Assembly (NCBI GenBank): GCA_963770535.1
Contig: CAVYPZ010000003.1
Location: 868,001-932,000 of the forward strand
Reading direction: 5' to 3'
Origin: RYN-230 sp963770535
Lineage (GTDB): Bacteria; Actinomycetota; Actinomycetes; Streptosporangiales; Streptosporangiaceae
Length of the DNA: 64,000 bases
The translations under genes were made by a program, and so were the position numbers. This document shows, in pieces, positions 41,750 through 54,062 of the stretch; the first letter of the stretch is position 1, and each line of letters begins with the position of its first letter. The notes beneath the pieces are model-generated. The model was given only the letters and a program-made list of their open reading frames with translations. It was not told where the DNA came from and did not search any database.

Positions 41750-42475
41750 ATGAAGCGCAGCAAGGCCTACCGTCAGGCCGCCGAGAAGATCGACCCCGAG
41801 CGGCTCTACAGCCCCGCCGAGGCGGTCAGCCTGGCCAAGGACACGGCCACCACCAAGTTCGACCCCACCGTCGAGGTCGCCCTGCGCCTCGGCGTGGACC
41901 CGCGCAAGGCGGACCAGATGGTCCGCGGCACGGTCAACCTGCCCAACGGCACCGGCAAGACGGCCCGCGTGCTGGTCTTCGCGACCGGCGACCGGGCGGC
42001 GGCTGCGGAGGCCGCGGGCGCCGACTACGTGGGCTCTGACGACCTGATCGAGCGCATCCAGGGCGGGTTCCTGGACTTCGACGCCGTGGTCGCCACCCCC
42101 GACCTGATGGGCAAGGTCGGCCGGCTGGGCCGGGTGCTCGGCCCGCGCGGCCTGATGCCCAACCCCAAGACCGGCACGGTGACCGCGGACGTGGCCAAGG
42201 CCGTGACCGAGATCAAGGGCGGCAAGATCGAGTTCCGGGTGGACCGGCACGGCAACCTGCACTTCGTGATCGGCAAGGCGTCGTTCCCGGCCACCGCGCT
42301 CGTCGAGAACTACGCGGCCGCACTGGACGAGGTGCTCCGGCTCAAGCCGTCCGCGGCCAAGGGCCGGTACCTGAAGAAGGTGGCCATGGCCACGAGCATG
42401 GGGCCGTCCATCCTGGTCGACCCGGCCAGGACCCGCGGGCTGGCGGAAGAACTGGAGCCCGCTACCGCCAGCTGA
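41750..42475 (+). CDS. rplA: 50S ribosomal protein L1
   Basis: The 241-residue protein reads MKRSKAYRQAAEKIDPERLY, with the L1 signatures FDPTVEVALRLGVDPRKADQ, DFDAVVATPDLMGKVGRLGR and VLGPRGLMPNPKTGTVT. It builds the L1 stalk at the ribosomal E site and in many bacteria represses the L11-L1 transcript. ATG 41750 has CAGGAGAAC upstream. The C-terminus is intact. Confidence 0.97.
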   Translation: MKRSKAYRQAAEKIDPERLYSPAEAVSLAKDTATTKFDPTVEVALRLGVDPRKADQMVRGTVNLPNGTGKTARVLVFATGDRAAAAEAAGADYVGSDDLIERIQGGFLDFDAVVATPDLMGKVGRLGRVLGPRGLMPNPKTGTVTADVAKAVTEIKGGKIEFRVDRHGNLHFVIGKASFPATALVENYAAALDEVLRLKPSAAKGRYLKKVAMATSMGPSILVDPARTRGLAEELEPATAS

Positions 42476-42491
42476 CCGGCTGACCGTCGGC

Positions 42492-42533
42492 GCCCGGTCC
42501 GGCTTCGTTCTCCGCAACGAAGACCGGCCGGGC
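42492..42533 (+). terminator. Hairpin after rplA
   Basis: Arms gcccggtccggcttcgtt (42492-42509) and aacgaagaccggccgggc (42516-42533) pair over 18 bases with three mismatches around ctccgc. A gttgctcatt tail follows. It likely ends or attenuates the rplKA transcript before the rplJL leader. Confidence 0.6.
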
Positions 42534-42579
42534 GTTGCTCATTGCGCCCCGGCCAGCCGCCTGATTTGGCCGCGGGGCG

Positions 42580-42850
42580 GAATACCCCTACAGTTGGGCC
42601 GAAGCCAAAGACCGTCGGTTGTCGTCGCCTGCCCGCCTGCGTGCCCATGCAGCGGCCGGGGGATGGCCGAAGGACCCGCGTCAGCGGGCGGCCCGCGCAG
42701 GCGTCCGAGCTGAATCACCGTTGGCCAGCCTCTCCGGGCGGGCCGGTGCCCACGCCCTGGTGCCTTCGCGCCGGGGCGTTTCGCTTGTCCGCTGCTCCCT
42801 CGCCGGCGCCTACAAAGCCAGGACGGCCCGTGCAGGCCGTCCCGGATCAG
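42580..42850 (+). ncRNA. ribosomal protein L10 leader (rplJ autoregulatory leader)
   Basis: The segment before rplJ contains gccgaagccaaagaccgtcg and later gatggccgaaggacccgcgt with cagcgggcggcccgcgcagg. These resemble the L10-L12 binding leader seen upstream of rplJ in actinobacteria. There is no supported reading frame. The boundaries are approximate. Binding of the L10(L12)4 complex here would feed back on rplJL translation. Confidence 0.65.
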
Positions 42851-42862
42851 GAAAGGAGGGCC

Positions 42863-43537
42863 ATGGCGAGGGAGGACAAGGTGAGCGCGGTTGCCGAGCT
42901 CACCGAGCGTTTCCAGTCCTCGGATGGTGCGGTGCTGACCGAGTATCGCGGCCTGACCGTGAGCCAGTTCGCGGAACTGCGCGCAGCCCTCGGCGGCGGC
43001 ACCACGTACCAGGTGGTGAAGAACACGCTGACCAGGCGGGCCGCCTCCGAGGCGGGCCTGGCCAGCGAGCTCGAGTCGCTGCTCAGCGGCCCGTCCGCGA
43101 TCGCCTTCGTGAAGGGGGATGTGGTCGAGGCAGCCAAGGGGCTGCGCGACTTCTCCCGCAGCAACCCGCTGCTCGTGATCAAGGGCGGGGTGCTGGACGG
43201 CAAGGCGATCAGCCCATCGGACATCGAGCGGCTGGCTGACCTTGAGCCGCGCGAGGTGCTGCTGGCCAAGCTGGCCGGCGACATGAAGGCGTCCATGGCC
43301 AAGGCCGCGGCCGTGTTCAACGCGCTGCCGGTCCAGATGGCCCAGCTGGCCGAGGCGTTGCGGGTCAAGCTGGAGGCCGAGGGTGGCGCTGGCGCGCCGG
43401 CCGCGGACTCCGGCGCACCGGACACGCCCGCGGGCGACGCCGCTCCGGCCGCGGAGGCCGCTCCGGCCGCGGACGCCGCCCCGGCCGCGGAGGCCGCCCC
43501 GGCGGAGGCCCCGGCCGGGGAAGCCGCCAGCGAGTAA
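42863..43537 (+). CDS. rplJ: 50S ribosomal protein L10
   Basis: The 224-residue protein starts at ATG 42863 behind a strong AAAGGAGGG. Its core shows DGAVLTEYRGLTVSQFAELR, TYQVVKNTLTRRAA, PSAIAFVKGDVVEAAKGLRD and PVQMAQLAEALRVKLE, where the terminal helix carries L7/L12 dimers. The last 45 residues are an Ala/Pro/Glu tail with AAPAAEAAPAADAAPAAEAA repeats, longer than in most L10 proteins. It forms the base of the L7/L12 stalk. rplL follows after 52 bases. Confidence 0.97.
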   Translation: MAREDKVSAVAELTERFQSSDGAVLTEYRGLTVSQFAELRAALGGGTTYQVVKNTLTRRAASEAGLASELESLLSGPSAIAFVKGDVVEAAKGLRDFSRSNPLLVIKGGVLDGKAISPSDIERLADLEPREVLLAKLAGDMKASMAKAAAVFNALPVQMAQLAEALRVKLEAEGGAGAPAADSGAPDTPAGDAAPAAEAAPAADAAPAAEAAPAEAPAGEAASE

Positions 43538-43589
43538 CCAGCACCAGCCCAGTAGACGAAGACATCAGGAAAAGGAAGAAGAAGCACCC

Positions 43590-43982
43590 ATGGCGAAGAT
43601 CAGCACCGACGACCTGCTCGAGGCGTTCAAGGAGATGACGCTGCTCGAGCTGTCTGAGTTCGTGAAGCAGTTCGAGGACACCTTCGACGTGAAGGCCGCC
43701 GCCCCGGTGGCGGTCGCCGCTGCGGCGACAGGCGGGGCCGGCGGCGCTGCCGCCGAGGCTCCCGAGGAGAAGGACGAGTTCGACGTCATCCTCGAGGGCG
43801 CTGGTGACAAGAAGATCCAGGTCATCAAGGAGGTCCGCACGCTGACCAGCCTGGGCCTCAAGGAGGCCAAGGACCTGGTGGACTCCGCGCCGAAGCCGCT
43901 CCTGGAGAGGGTCAACAAGGAGACCGCGGACAAGGCCAAGGCCGCGCTGGAAGGCGCCGGGGCCTCTGTCACCGTGAAGTAA
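43590..43982 (+). CDS. rplL: 50S ribosomal protein L7/L12
   Basis: The 130-residue protein has the dimerising N-terminal domain (TDDLLEAFKEMTLLELSEFV), the Ala/Gly hinge (VAVAAAATGGAGGAAAEAPE) and the factor-binding C-terminal domain (EFDVILEGAGDKKIQVIKEV, LGLKEAKDLVDSAPKPLLER). It recruits translational GTPases. ATG 43590 has AGGAAAAGGAAGAAG upstream. A strong hairpin starts 20 bases after its stop. Confidence 0.97.
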   Translation: MAKISTDDLLEAFKEMTLLELSEFVKQFEDTFDVKAAAPVAVAAAATGGAGGAAAEAPEEKDEFDVILEGAGDKKIQVIKEVRTLTSLGLKEAKDLVDSAPKPLLERVNKETADKAKAALEGAGASVTVK

Positions 43983-44001
43983 TAATCCCGTTACGCCCAG
44001 T

Positions 44002-44039
44002 CGCAGGCCGGGCCGCGCGAGGGCGCGGGCCGGCCTGCG
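44002..44039 (+). terminator. Strong hairpin between rplL and rpoB
   Basis: Arms cgcaggccgggccgcgc (44002-44018) and gcgcgggccggcctgcg (44023-44039) pair over 17 bases with one mismatch around GAGG. No T-run follows. It probably reduces read-through from rplJL into rpoBC. Confidence 0.7.
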
Positions 44040-44349
44040 CGCGTGCCCGGTCCCGGGCAGGCGCACAGCGGCGCCAGGCGATTTTCTGCACCGGGTGTCC
44101 TTATTGGCGCTGGCCCGGGCGCTGCGGGCGGGTGATCCCAGGCCCGGCGCCGGGCGACCCTCGGCGATCAGGGAGGGTGCAAGGAATAGAATTGATAGGC
44201 TTACCCGTTGGTACAGGTAATCAAACCGCACACCCGACTGTGGTGTTCGTCACGTCACTGATATGACGAGACCACGTGGCGTGGACTTGACGTTTTGCCA
44301 CGAACGAGCCATGCTGCGGAGCAACCGTGAACCTCAGAGTGAGATACAG

Positions 44350-44381
44350 TTGACGAGCAGTGTAGCTGTGGGCTACACTGC
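44350..44381 (+). promoter_or_regulatory. Probable rpoB promoter with internal inverted repeat
   Basis: TTGACG (44350-44355) and TACACT (44374-44379) are separated by 18 bases, a good sigma-70-like arrangement for an actinobacterium. A perfect 10-base inverted repeat GCAGTGTAGC / GCTACACTGC (44357-44366 and 44372-44381) occupies the spacer and -10 box. It lies about 115 bases before the rpoB start. The rest of the 43983-44494 gap shows an AT-rich patch at about 44,175-44,235 and no gene. Confidence 0.6.
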
Positions 44382-44494
44382 CAATTTGCGCTGCACTCTT
44401 ACGTCCTCGGCATCCTCGAACCCTCGCGGCGTGGCCGCAGGGCGTTTCGTGTGCGTGCGGTGAGTAGTCGGCCACAAGCTCGGAAGGACCCCTG

Positions 44495-47400
44495 TTGGCA
44501 GCATCGCGCAGCGCCTCGGCCGCCAGTACAGCCCCTCGACGCGTCACTTTTGCCCGTTTCAAGGAACCTCTCGAGGTTCCCGGCCTCCTCGCCCTGCAGA
44601 CCGATTCATTCGACTGGCTGCTAGGCAACGAGCGCTGGCGTGCCCGGGTGGATGCGGCGCGTGAGGCTGGTGTCAAGGAGGTTCCGGAGCAGTCCGGTCT
44701 CGAGGAGATCTTCGAAGAGATCAGCCCGATCGAGGACTTTACGGGGACCATGTCCCTCTCGTTCCGGGACCACCGGTTCGAGCCCCCCAAGTACTCCGTC
44801 GAGGAGTGCAAGGACAAGGACATGCACTACTCGGCCCCCATGTTCGTCACGGCCGAGTTCATCAACAACAGCACGGGCGAGATCAAGAGCCAGACGGTCT
44901 TCATGGGCGACTTCCCGCTCATGTCGCCCCGCGGCACCTTCATCATCAACGGCACCGAGCGTGTCGTGGTGTCCCAGCTGGTCCGTTCGCCCGGTGTCTA
45001 CTTCGACCGCCAGGTGGACAAGACCTCCGACAAGGACATCTTCAGCTGCAAGGTCATCCCGTCCCGCGGCGCGTGGCTCGAGTTCGAGATCGACAAGCGG
45101 GACAGCGTGGGCGTCCGCATCGACCGCAAGCGCAAGCAGAGCGTGACCGTCCTGCTCAAGGCGCTCGGCTGGGACGACGCGAAGATCCTCGAGCGGTTCG
45201 GCGAGTACGAGTCGATGCGGGCCACCCTGGAGAAGGACCACACCACCGGCCAGGACGACGCCCTGCTGGACATCTACCGGAAGCTGCGTCCCGGTGAGCC
45301 CCCGACCCGGGAGTCCGCCCAGGCGCTGCTGGAGAACCTGTACTTCAACCCGAAGCGGTATGACCTCGCCAAGGTTGGCCGGTACAAGATCAACAAGAAG
45401 CTCGGCCTGGGCCTGCCCATCCGGCAGGGCACCCTGACCGAGGACGACATCGTCGCCACCATCGAGTACCTGGTCCGGCTGCACGCCGGCGAGGACGAGA
45501 TGAAGACCGGCGAGTCCGTCATCCCGATCGAGACCGACGACATCGACCACTTCGGGAACCGCCGCCTGCGCACCGTGGGCGAGCTCATCCAGAACCAGGT
45601 CCGGCTGGGCCTGGCCCGGATGGAGCGGGTGGTCCGGGAGCGGATGACGACCCAGGACGTCGAGGCGATCACGCCCCAGACCCTGATCAACATCCGGCCC
45701 GTGGTCGCCGCGATCAAGGAGTTCTTCGGCACCAGCCAGCTCTCCCAGTTCATGGACCAGACCAACCCGCTGGCCGGGCTGACGCACAAGCGCCGCCTGT
45801 CCGCGCTCGGCCCGGGCGGGCTGTCCCGGGAGCGGGCCGGGTTCGAGGTCCGTGACGTGCACCCGTCGCACTACGGCCGGATGTGCCCGATCGAGACGCC
45901 GGAAGGCCCGAACATCGGCCTGATCGGCTCGCTGTCCTCCTACGCGAGGGTGAACGCGTTCGGGTTCGTCGAGACGCCCTACCGCAAGGTCAAGGGCAGC
46001 AAGGTGACGGGCCAGATCGACTACCTCACCGCGGACGAGGAGGACCGGCACGTCATCGCCCAGGCGAACACGCCGCTGGGCCCGGACGGGGAGTTCGAGG
46101 AGAACCGCATCCTGGTCCGCCGCAAGGGCGGCGAGGTCGACTCCATCGGCCCCGACGAGGTGGACTACATGGACGTGTCGCCGCGCCAGATGGTGTCGGT
46201 GGCCACGGCCATGATCCCCTTCCTCGAGCACGACGACGCGAACCGCGCGCTGATGGGCTCGAACATGCAGCGCCAGTCGGTGCCGCTGCTGCGCAGTGAG
46301 GCGCCCCTGGTCGGCACCGGCATGGAGTACCGTGCCGCCACCGACGCCGGGGACGTGATCGTCGCGGAGCAGGCCGGCGTGGTCGAGGAGTCCTGCGCGG
46401 ACTACGTGACCGTGGGCAACGACGACGGGACCAGGAAGACCTACCTGGTGGCCAAGTTCCGCCGCTCCAACCAGGGCACCTGCTTCAACCAGAAGCCAGT
46501 GGTCACCGAGGGGCAGCGGATCGAGGCCGGCCAGGTCATCGCCGACGGGCCGTGCACCGACCAGGGCGAGATGGCGCTCGGCCGCAACCTGCTGGTCGCG
46601 TTCATGCCCTGGGAGGGCCACAACTACGAAGACGCGATCATCCTGTCCCAGCGGCTGGTCCAGGACGACGTCCTCTCCTCGATCCACATCGAGGAGCACG
46701 AGGTTGACGCCCGGGACACCAAGCTGGGCCCGGAGGAGATCACCCGGGACATCCCGAACGTCTCCGAGGAAGTGCTGGCGGACCTGGACGACCGGGGCAT
46801 CATCCGGATCGGTGCCGAGGTCGTCACCGGCGACATCCTGGTCGGCAAGGTCACCCCGAAGGGCGAGACCGAGCTGACCCCGGAGGAGCGGCTGCTGCGG
46901 GCGATCTTCGGTGAGAAGGCGCGGGAAGTCCGCGACACCTCGCTCAAGGTCCCGCACGGCGAGTCCGGCAAGGTGATCGGCGTCCGCGTGTTCACCCGGG
47001 AGGACGGCGACGAGCTGCCGCCTGGCGTGAACGAGCTGGTCCGCGTCTACGTGGCCGCGAAGCGGAAGATCACCGACGGCGACAAGCTGGCGGGCCGCCA
47101 CGGGAACAAGGGCGTCATCGCCAAGATCCTGCCCATCGAGGACATGCCGTTCCTCGAGGACGGGACCGCGGTGGACATCGTGCTGAACCCGCTCGGTGTC
47201 CCGGGCCGGATGAACGTCGGCCAGGTGCTGGAGACGCACCTCGGCTGGGTGGCCAAGTCCGGCTGGGAGATCGACGGCGAGGACGAGGACTGGAAGAAGC
47301 GGCTGCGCGCGATCAGCGCGGGCGAGGCAGAGGCGGGCACGCCCGTCGCCACGCCGGTGTTCGACGGCGCCAGCGAGACGGAGATCACCGGCCTGCTCGG

Positions 47401-47962
47401 CAGCACGCTGCCGAACCGGGACGGGGAGCGGATGGTCGGCAGCAGCGGCAAGGCGCGGCTGTTCGACGGGCGCACCGGGGAGCCGTTCAAGGACCCCATC
47501 TCGGTGGGCTACATCTACATCCTCAAGCTGCTCCACCTCGTGGACGACAAGATCCACGCACGGTCCACGGGCCCGTACTCGATGATCACCCAGCAGCCGC
47601 TGGGCGGTAAGGCCCAGTTCGGTGGCCAGCGGTTCGGGGAGATGGAGGTGTGGGCCCTCGAGGCCTACGGCGCCGCCTACGCCCTGCAGGAACTGCTGAC
47701 GATCAAGTCCGACGACGTGCTCGGCCGGGTGAAGGTCTACGAGGCCATCGTCAAGGGCGAGAACATCCCGGAGCCCGGTATCCCGGAATCGTTCAAGGTC
47801 CTGATCAAGGAAATGCAGTCGCTGTGCCTCAACGTGGAGGTGCTGTCCAGTGACGGCGCCGCCATCGAGATGCGCGACACCGATGAGGATGTCTTCCGCG
47901 CGGCGGAAGAACTCGGCATCGACCTGTCCCGGCGCGAGCCGAGCAGCGTTGAAGAGGTGTGA
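44495..47962 (+). CDS. rpoB: DNA-directed RNA polymerase subunit beta
   Basis: The 1,155-residue subunit starts at TTG 44495, fixed by GGAAGGA upstream and the conserved N-terminus. The rifampicin pocket is at residues 414-450: SQLSQFMDQTNPLAGLTHKR, then RLSALGPGG. The key Asp421, His431 and Ser436 are wild type, so it is of the sensitive form. Residues 423 and 427 are Thr and Ala, where many relatives have Asn and Ser. Other hallmarks are RMCPIETPEGPNIGLIGSLS, MPWEGHNYEDAIILSQRLV, KLAGRHGNKGVIAKILPIED and GGKAQFGGQRFGEMEVWALE. The catalytic core partner is the rpoC product. Full length and intact. Confidence 0.98.
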   Translation: MAASRSASAASTAPRRVTFARFKEPLEVPGLLALQTDSFDWLLGNERWRARVDAAREAGVKEVPEQSGLEEIFEEISPIEDFTGTMSLSFRDHRFEPPKYSVEECKDKDMHYSAPMFVTAEFINNSTGEIKSQTVFMGDFPLMSPRGTFIINGTERVVVSQLVRSPGVYFDRQVDKTSDKDIFSCKVIPSRGAWLEFEIDKRDSVGVRIDRKRKQSVTVLLKALGWDDAKILERFGEYESMRATLEKDHTTGQDDALLDIYRKLRPGEPPTRESAQALLENLYFNPKRYDLAKVGRYKINKKLGLGLPIRQGTLTEDDIVATIEYLVRLHAGEDEMKTGESVIPIETDDIDHFGNRRLRTVGELIQNQVRLGLARMERVVRERMTTQDVEAITPQTLINIRPVVAAIKEFFGTSQLSQFMDQTNPLAGLTHKRRLSALGPGGLSRERAGFEVRDVHPSHYGRMCPIETPEGPNIGLIGSLSSYARVNAFGFVETPYRKVKGSKVTGQIDYLTADEEDRHVIAQANTPLGPDGEFEENRILVRRKGGEVDSIGPDEVDYMDVSPRQMVSVATAMIPFLEHDDANRALMGSNMQRQSVPLLRSEAPLVGTGMEYRAATDAGDVIVAEQAGVVEESCADYVTVGNDDGTRKTYLVAKFRRSNQGTCFNQKPVVTEGQRIEAGQVIADGPCTDQGEMALGRNLLVAFMPWEGHNYEDAIILSQRLVQDDVLSSIHIEEHEVDARDTKLGPEEITRDIPNVSEEVLADLDDRGIIRIGAEVVTGDILVGKVTPKGETELTPEERLLRAIFGEKAREVRDTSLKVPHGESGKVIGVRVFTREDGDELPPGVNELVRVYVAAKRKITDGDKLAGRHGNKGVIAKILPIEDMPFLEDGTAVDIVLNPLGVPGRMNVGQVLETHLGWVAKSGWEIDGEDEDWKKRLRAISAGEAEAGTPVATPVFDGASETEITGLLGSTLPNRDGERMVGSSGKARLFDGRTGEPFKDPISVGYIYILKLLHLVDDKIHARSTGPYSMITQQPLGGKAQFGGQRFGEMEVWALEAYGAAYALQELLTIKSDDVLGRVKVYEAIVKGENIPEPGIPESFKVLIKEMQSLCLNVEVLSSDGAAIEMRDTDEDVFRAAEELGIDLSRREPSSVEEV

Positions 47963-47971
47963 GAGCGCACC

Positions 47972-48003
47972 GGGCAGCCCGGGCCTGACCGCCCGGGCTG
48001 CCC
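47972..48003. promoter_or_regulatory. Perfect 13-bp stem-loop between rpoB and rpoC
   Basis: gggcagcccgggc (47972-47984) and gcccgggctgccc (47991-48003) form a perfect stem around ctgacc. It has no T-run and lies 40 bases before the rpoC start. It may be an RNA processing or stability element, or a weak attenuator. Confidence 0.6.
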
Positions 48004-48043
48004 AGGGGCACCCTCATCCGAACTACCCCAGGGGATAACACAC

Positions 48044-51916
<3,873 letters not shown>

Positions 51917-51940
51917 GGGTTCATCCTTCGGGATTTCACG

Positions 51941-51975
51941 CGGGGCGCCCGGCAGCGATGCTGCCGGGCGCCCCG
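51941..51975 (+). terminator. rpoC terminator
   Basis: A perfect 16-base stem, cggggcgcccggcagc (51941-51956) with gctgccgggcgccccg (51960-51975), has a GAT loop and is followed by TGTTTA. It lies 25 bases after the rpoC stop. Confidence 0.85.
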
Positions 51976-52057
51976 TGTTTAGGCCCCCATCGTGCGGACA
52001 GTGGCAGGGCAAGGAATTACCCAGGGGATAACTGTCCAGCAGGTGAGGAGCCAGACC

Positions 52058-52231
52058 ATGGCGACCGAAGACAAGGCGGCCAACAAGGTCACCGAGATCA
52101 AGGGCAAGGCCAAGAAGGAGACCGGCAAGGCCATCGGCAACGAGCAGATGGAGGCCGAGGGCAAGACCGATCAGGCCAAGGGCAACCTCAAGCAGGCTGG
52201 TGAAAAGGTCAAGGACGCCTTCAAGAAGTAG
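52058..52231 (+). CDS. CsbD family stress protein
   Basis: The 57-residue hydrophilic protein reads MATEDKAANKVTEIKGKAKK, then ETGKAIGNEQMEAEGKTDQA, with KGNLKQAGEKVKDAFKK. It matches the short CsbD family, which is induced by general stress in Bacillus and of unknown biochemical role. ATG 52058 follows AGGTGAGGAG by 7 bases. It stands alone after rpoC and ends before a long palindromic terminator. Confidence 0.92.
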   Translation: MATEDKAANKVTEIKGKAKKETGKAIGNEQMEAEGKTDQAKGNLKQAGEKVKDAFKK

Positions 52232-52252
52232 CTCCCCGGATCTCATCGTCCG

Positions 52253-52296
52253 GCATGAGTAAAGCCCGGGCCGGCCGGCCCGGGCTTTACTCATGC
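52253..52296. terminator. Perfect 44-nt palindrome, bidirectional terminator
   Basis: gcatgagtaaagcccgggcc plus gg (52253-52274) is followed immediately by its exact complement (52275-52296). The stem is flanked by AAA and TTT inside the arms. It lies between csbD and the converging leftward gene ending at 52308, so it can serve both. Confidence 0.88.
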
Positions 52297-52307
52297 CCGC
52301 GGATGCC

Positions 52308-52711
52308 TTACCGGATGGCGGTGAGCCCTCCCGCCGTCGCGAGGGCCAGCTCGACCCCCGTATCGGCCAGGGCCACCCGCCGCGCTCCCCGGTCCACCAG
52401 CGCCAGCCCTGCCATCGTCGCGGCGTGCAGCACATCCACCGCGGCCCCGCCGGCCAGGGCGTAGTAGGAGCGGTCCGGCTCAGCCAGCAGCGCCGCCGCC
52501 GTCAGCCCCGCCTGCAGGAGATGCCGTGCGCCGAGCACCCGCGCCACCCCGCAGGCCCGCCGGCTGGGCCGGGCCCGTCCCCGGGGGCCTGCCCGGTCAC
52601 CGGATCCCCGGTCAGCCTGATCAGCACCTGGGGGGCAGCCAGCAGCGCCACGCCGTACCCAGCCCGGGCCAGCGTGACCGCCCACGCCCCCGTGCTGTTT
52701 CCCTTAGACAT
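52308..52711 (-). pseudogene. small membrane protein, frameshifted near 52,560-52,600
   Basis: From ATG 52711 the product reads MSKGNSTGAWAVTLARAGYG, then VALLAAPQVLIRLTGDPVT. After a Gly/Pro-rich stretch the sensible continuation (ACGVARVLGARHLLQAGLTA, then AVDVLHAATMAGLALVDRGA) lies in another frame and ends at 52308. The shift fits one missing base; the repaired protein has 134 residues with about four hydrophobic segments. It resembles a small actinobacterial membrane family of unknown function with the pattern RVLGxRHLxQA. The break lies in a C/G-rich run, where indel errors are common. Confidence 0.6.
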
Positions 52712-52859
52712 GTCGCCTCCGGATGTCAGGGAGTGCGGCAGCCAGTGGTGGGTGGAGCTGCCGGAACTGCATTATGGCGTGGCTGGTGTGGTCGTCGCGC
52801 CAGGCGTTGCGGAGCAGCCAGGCGCGACCGGCCACCCAGCCAGCGCCCGGCCTTACGAA

Positions 52860-53867
52860 TCACCGACCAAGGCGCCGGAGCGCAAAGCCCCCCGCCAGCG
52901 CGGCACCGGCTGCGAGTCCGCCAGTGACCGCCGGATGGTGGGAAGCCCACAGCTGCCAGCTCCGCTCGTGGGAGCGGTCGTCGAAGATGCCGTGCGCGCC
53001 GTAGTCCTGCCCTTCCGCCCCGTCGACCGGGTCGAACAGGTTGTCTGGCCGGCTGCCCACCGGGACCTCCTGGTCCGTCTGCTGCGAGTCGAAGCCCGTC
53101 CTGGCCAGGTAGCGGTCCAGCAGCGCGGGTGCGAGCTTCTGCGCCAGCAGGGTCGCCGCCGTGCTGCCGCCGACCCAGTACTGCTTGCGGCCTGGATGAT
53201 CGGCAGCGTACAGCACGCCATGCGCGGCGACCTCGGGCTGGTAGATCGGCGGCACCGGCTGGGGGTGGCGCGGCAGCCGGGACAGCACCCAGGAGAACTG
53301 CGGGGTGTTCACCGCCGGCATCTGCACCACGGTCACCCGGACGTCGGAGTGCTCGTGCAGGAGCTCGCAGCGCAGCGACTCGGTGAACCCGTTGACCGCG
53401 TGCTTGGCCCCGCAGTACGCGGACTGGAGCGGGATGGCCCGCTCGCTGAGCGCGGAGCCGACCTGGACGATGGTGCCGGCGTTGCGCGGCCGCATCAGGC
53501 TGAGCGCCACCATCGTGCCGTTGACGTAACCCAGGTAGCTGACCTCGGTGACGCGCCGGAACTCGTCCGGGGTGATCTGCGTGAACGGCGCGAACACCGA
53601 GGTGAACGCCACGTTGATCCACACGTCGATGGGGCCGAACTGCGCTTCTATCTCCGTGGCCGCCTTCTCCACCTGCGCATGGTCGGCCACGTCGGCCGGC
53701 ACGGCCAGTGCCTGGCCGCCGGCCTCGGTGACGTCCTTCACGGCCCCGTCCAGGCCGGCCTGCCCCCGGGCGATCAGCCCCACGCTGGCCCCGCGGGCAC
53801 CGTACAGCCGCGCGGTGGCGCGTGCGATGCCGGCACTGGCACCGGTGATGACAACGGTCTGCGTCAT
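52860..53867 (-). CDS. SDR family oxidoreductase with C-terminal extension
   Basis: The 335-residue protein starts at ATG 53867 with MTQTVVITGASAGIARATAR, the TGxxxGI cofactor loop. PADVADHAQVEKAATEIEAQ and the active site follow: Ser in VQVGSALSERAIPLQ, then YCGAKHAV (YxxxK). The residue after NxxG in the fold is VAFTSVFAPF instead of the usual NNAG. The C-terminal 110 residues beyond the Rossmann core contain a hydrophobic end (HPAVTGGLAAGAALAGGFAL) that may bind the membrane. It is separated from rpsL by 522 bases and transcribed away from it. Substrate unknown. Confidence 0.88.
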   Translation of the reverse strand: MTQTVVITGASAGIARATARLYGARGASVGLIARGQAGLDGAVKDVTEAGGQALAVPADVADHAQVEKAATEIEAQFGPIDVWINVAFTSVFAPFTQITPDEFRRVTEVSYLGYVNGTMVALSLMRPRNAGTIVQVGSALSERAIPLQSAYCGAKHAVNGFTESLRCELLHEHSDVRVTVVQMPAVNTPQFSWVLSRLPRHPQPVPPIYQPEVAAHGVLYAADHPGRKQYWVGGSTAATLLAQKLAPALLDRYLARTGFDSQQTDQEVPVGSRPDNLFDPVDGAEGQDYGAHGIFDDRSHERSWQLWASHHPAVTGGLAAGAALAGGFALRRLGR

Positions 53868-54032
53868 GGAAGTTGCGTCCCTTCTGGAATAAGCCCTCGG
53901 CCACCGTCGTTGACATCCCCGGGAAGCAGGGACAGGCAGCAGGCCCCCGCTACCCAGCAGGCGTGGTTTCACCGTTGCCGTCAGGGAAAAATGACACCCG
54001 GTCTGGCCTCTCCGGCCGTGATCGGCGTTCGC

Positions 54033-54062
54033 TTTGCCTGTAGGCAAAAGGTTGGGTACGCT
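54033..54062 (+). promoter_or_regulatory. Probable promoter of the rpsL-rpsG-fusA-tuf operon with palindrome at -35
   Basis: TTGCCT (54034-54039) and TACGCT (54057-54062) have a 17-base spacer. A perfect palindrome TTTGCCT-GT-AGGCAAA (54033-54048) covers the -35 box. It lies about 330 bases before rpsL. The remainder of the 53868-54389 gap is a long leader with small hairpins and no supported gene; the leftward SDR promoter must also be here. Confidence 0.5.

Noticed and set aside
44621..47557. Long open frame antisense to rpoB
   Set aside because: Same effect: absence of stops on the opposite strand of a high-GC gene, with no recognisable protein.
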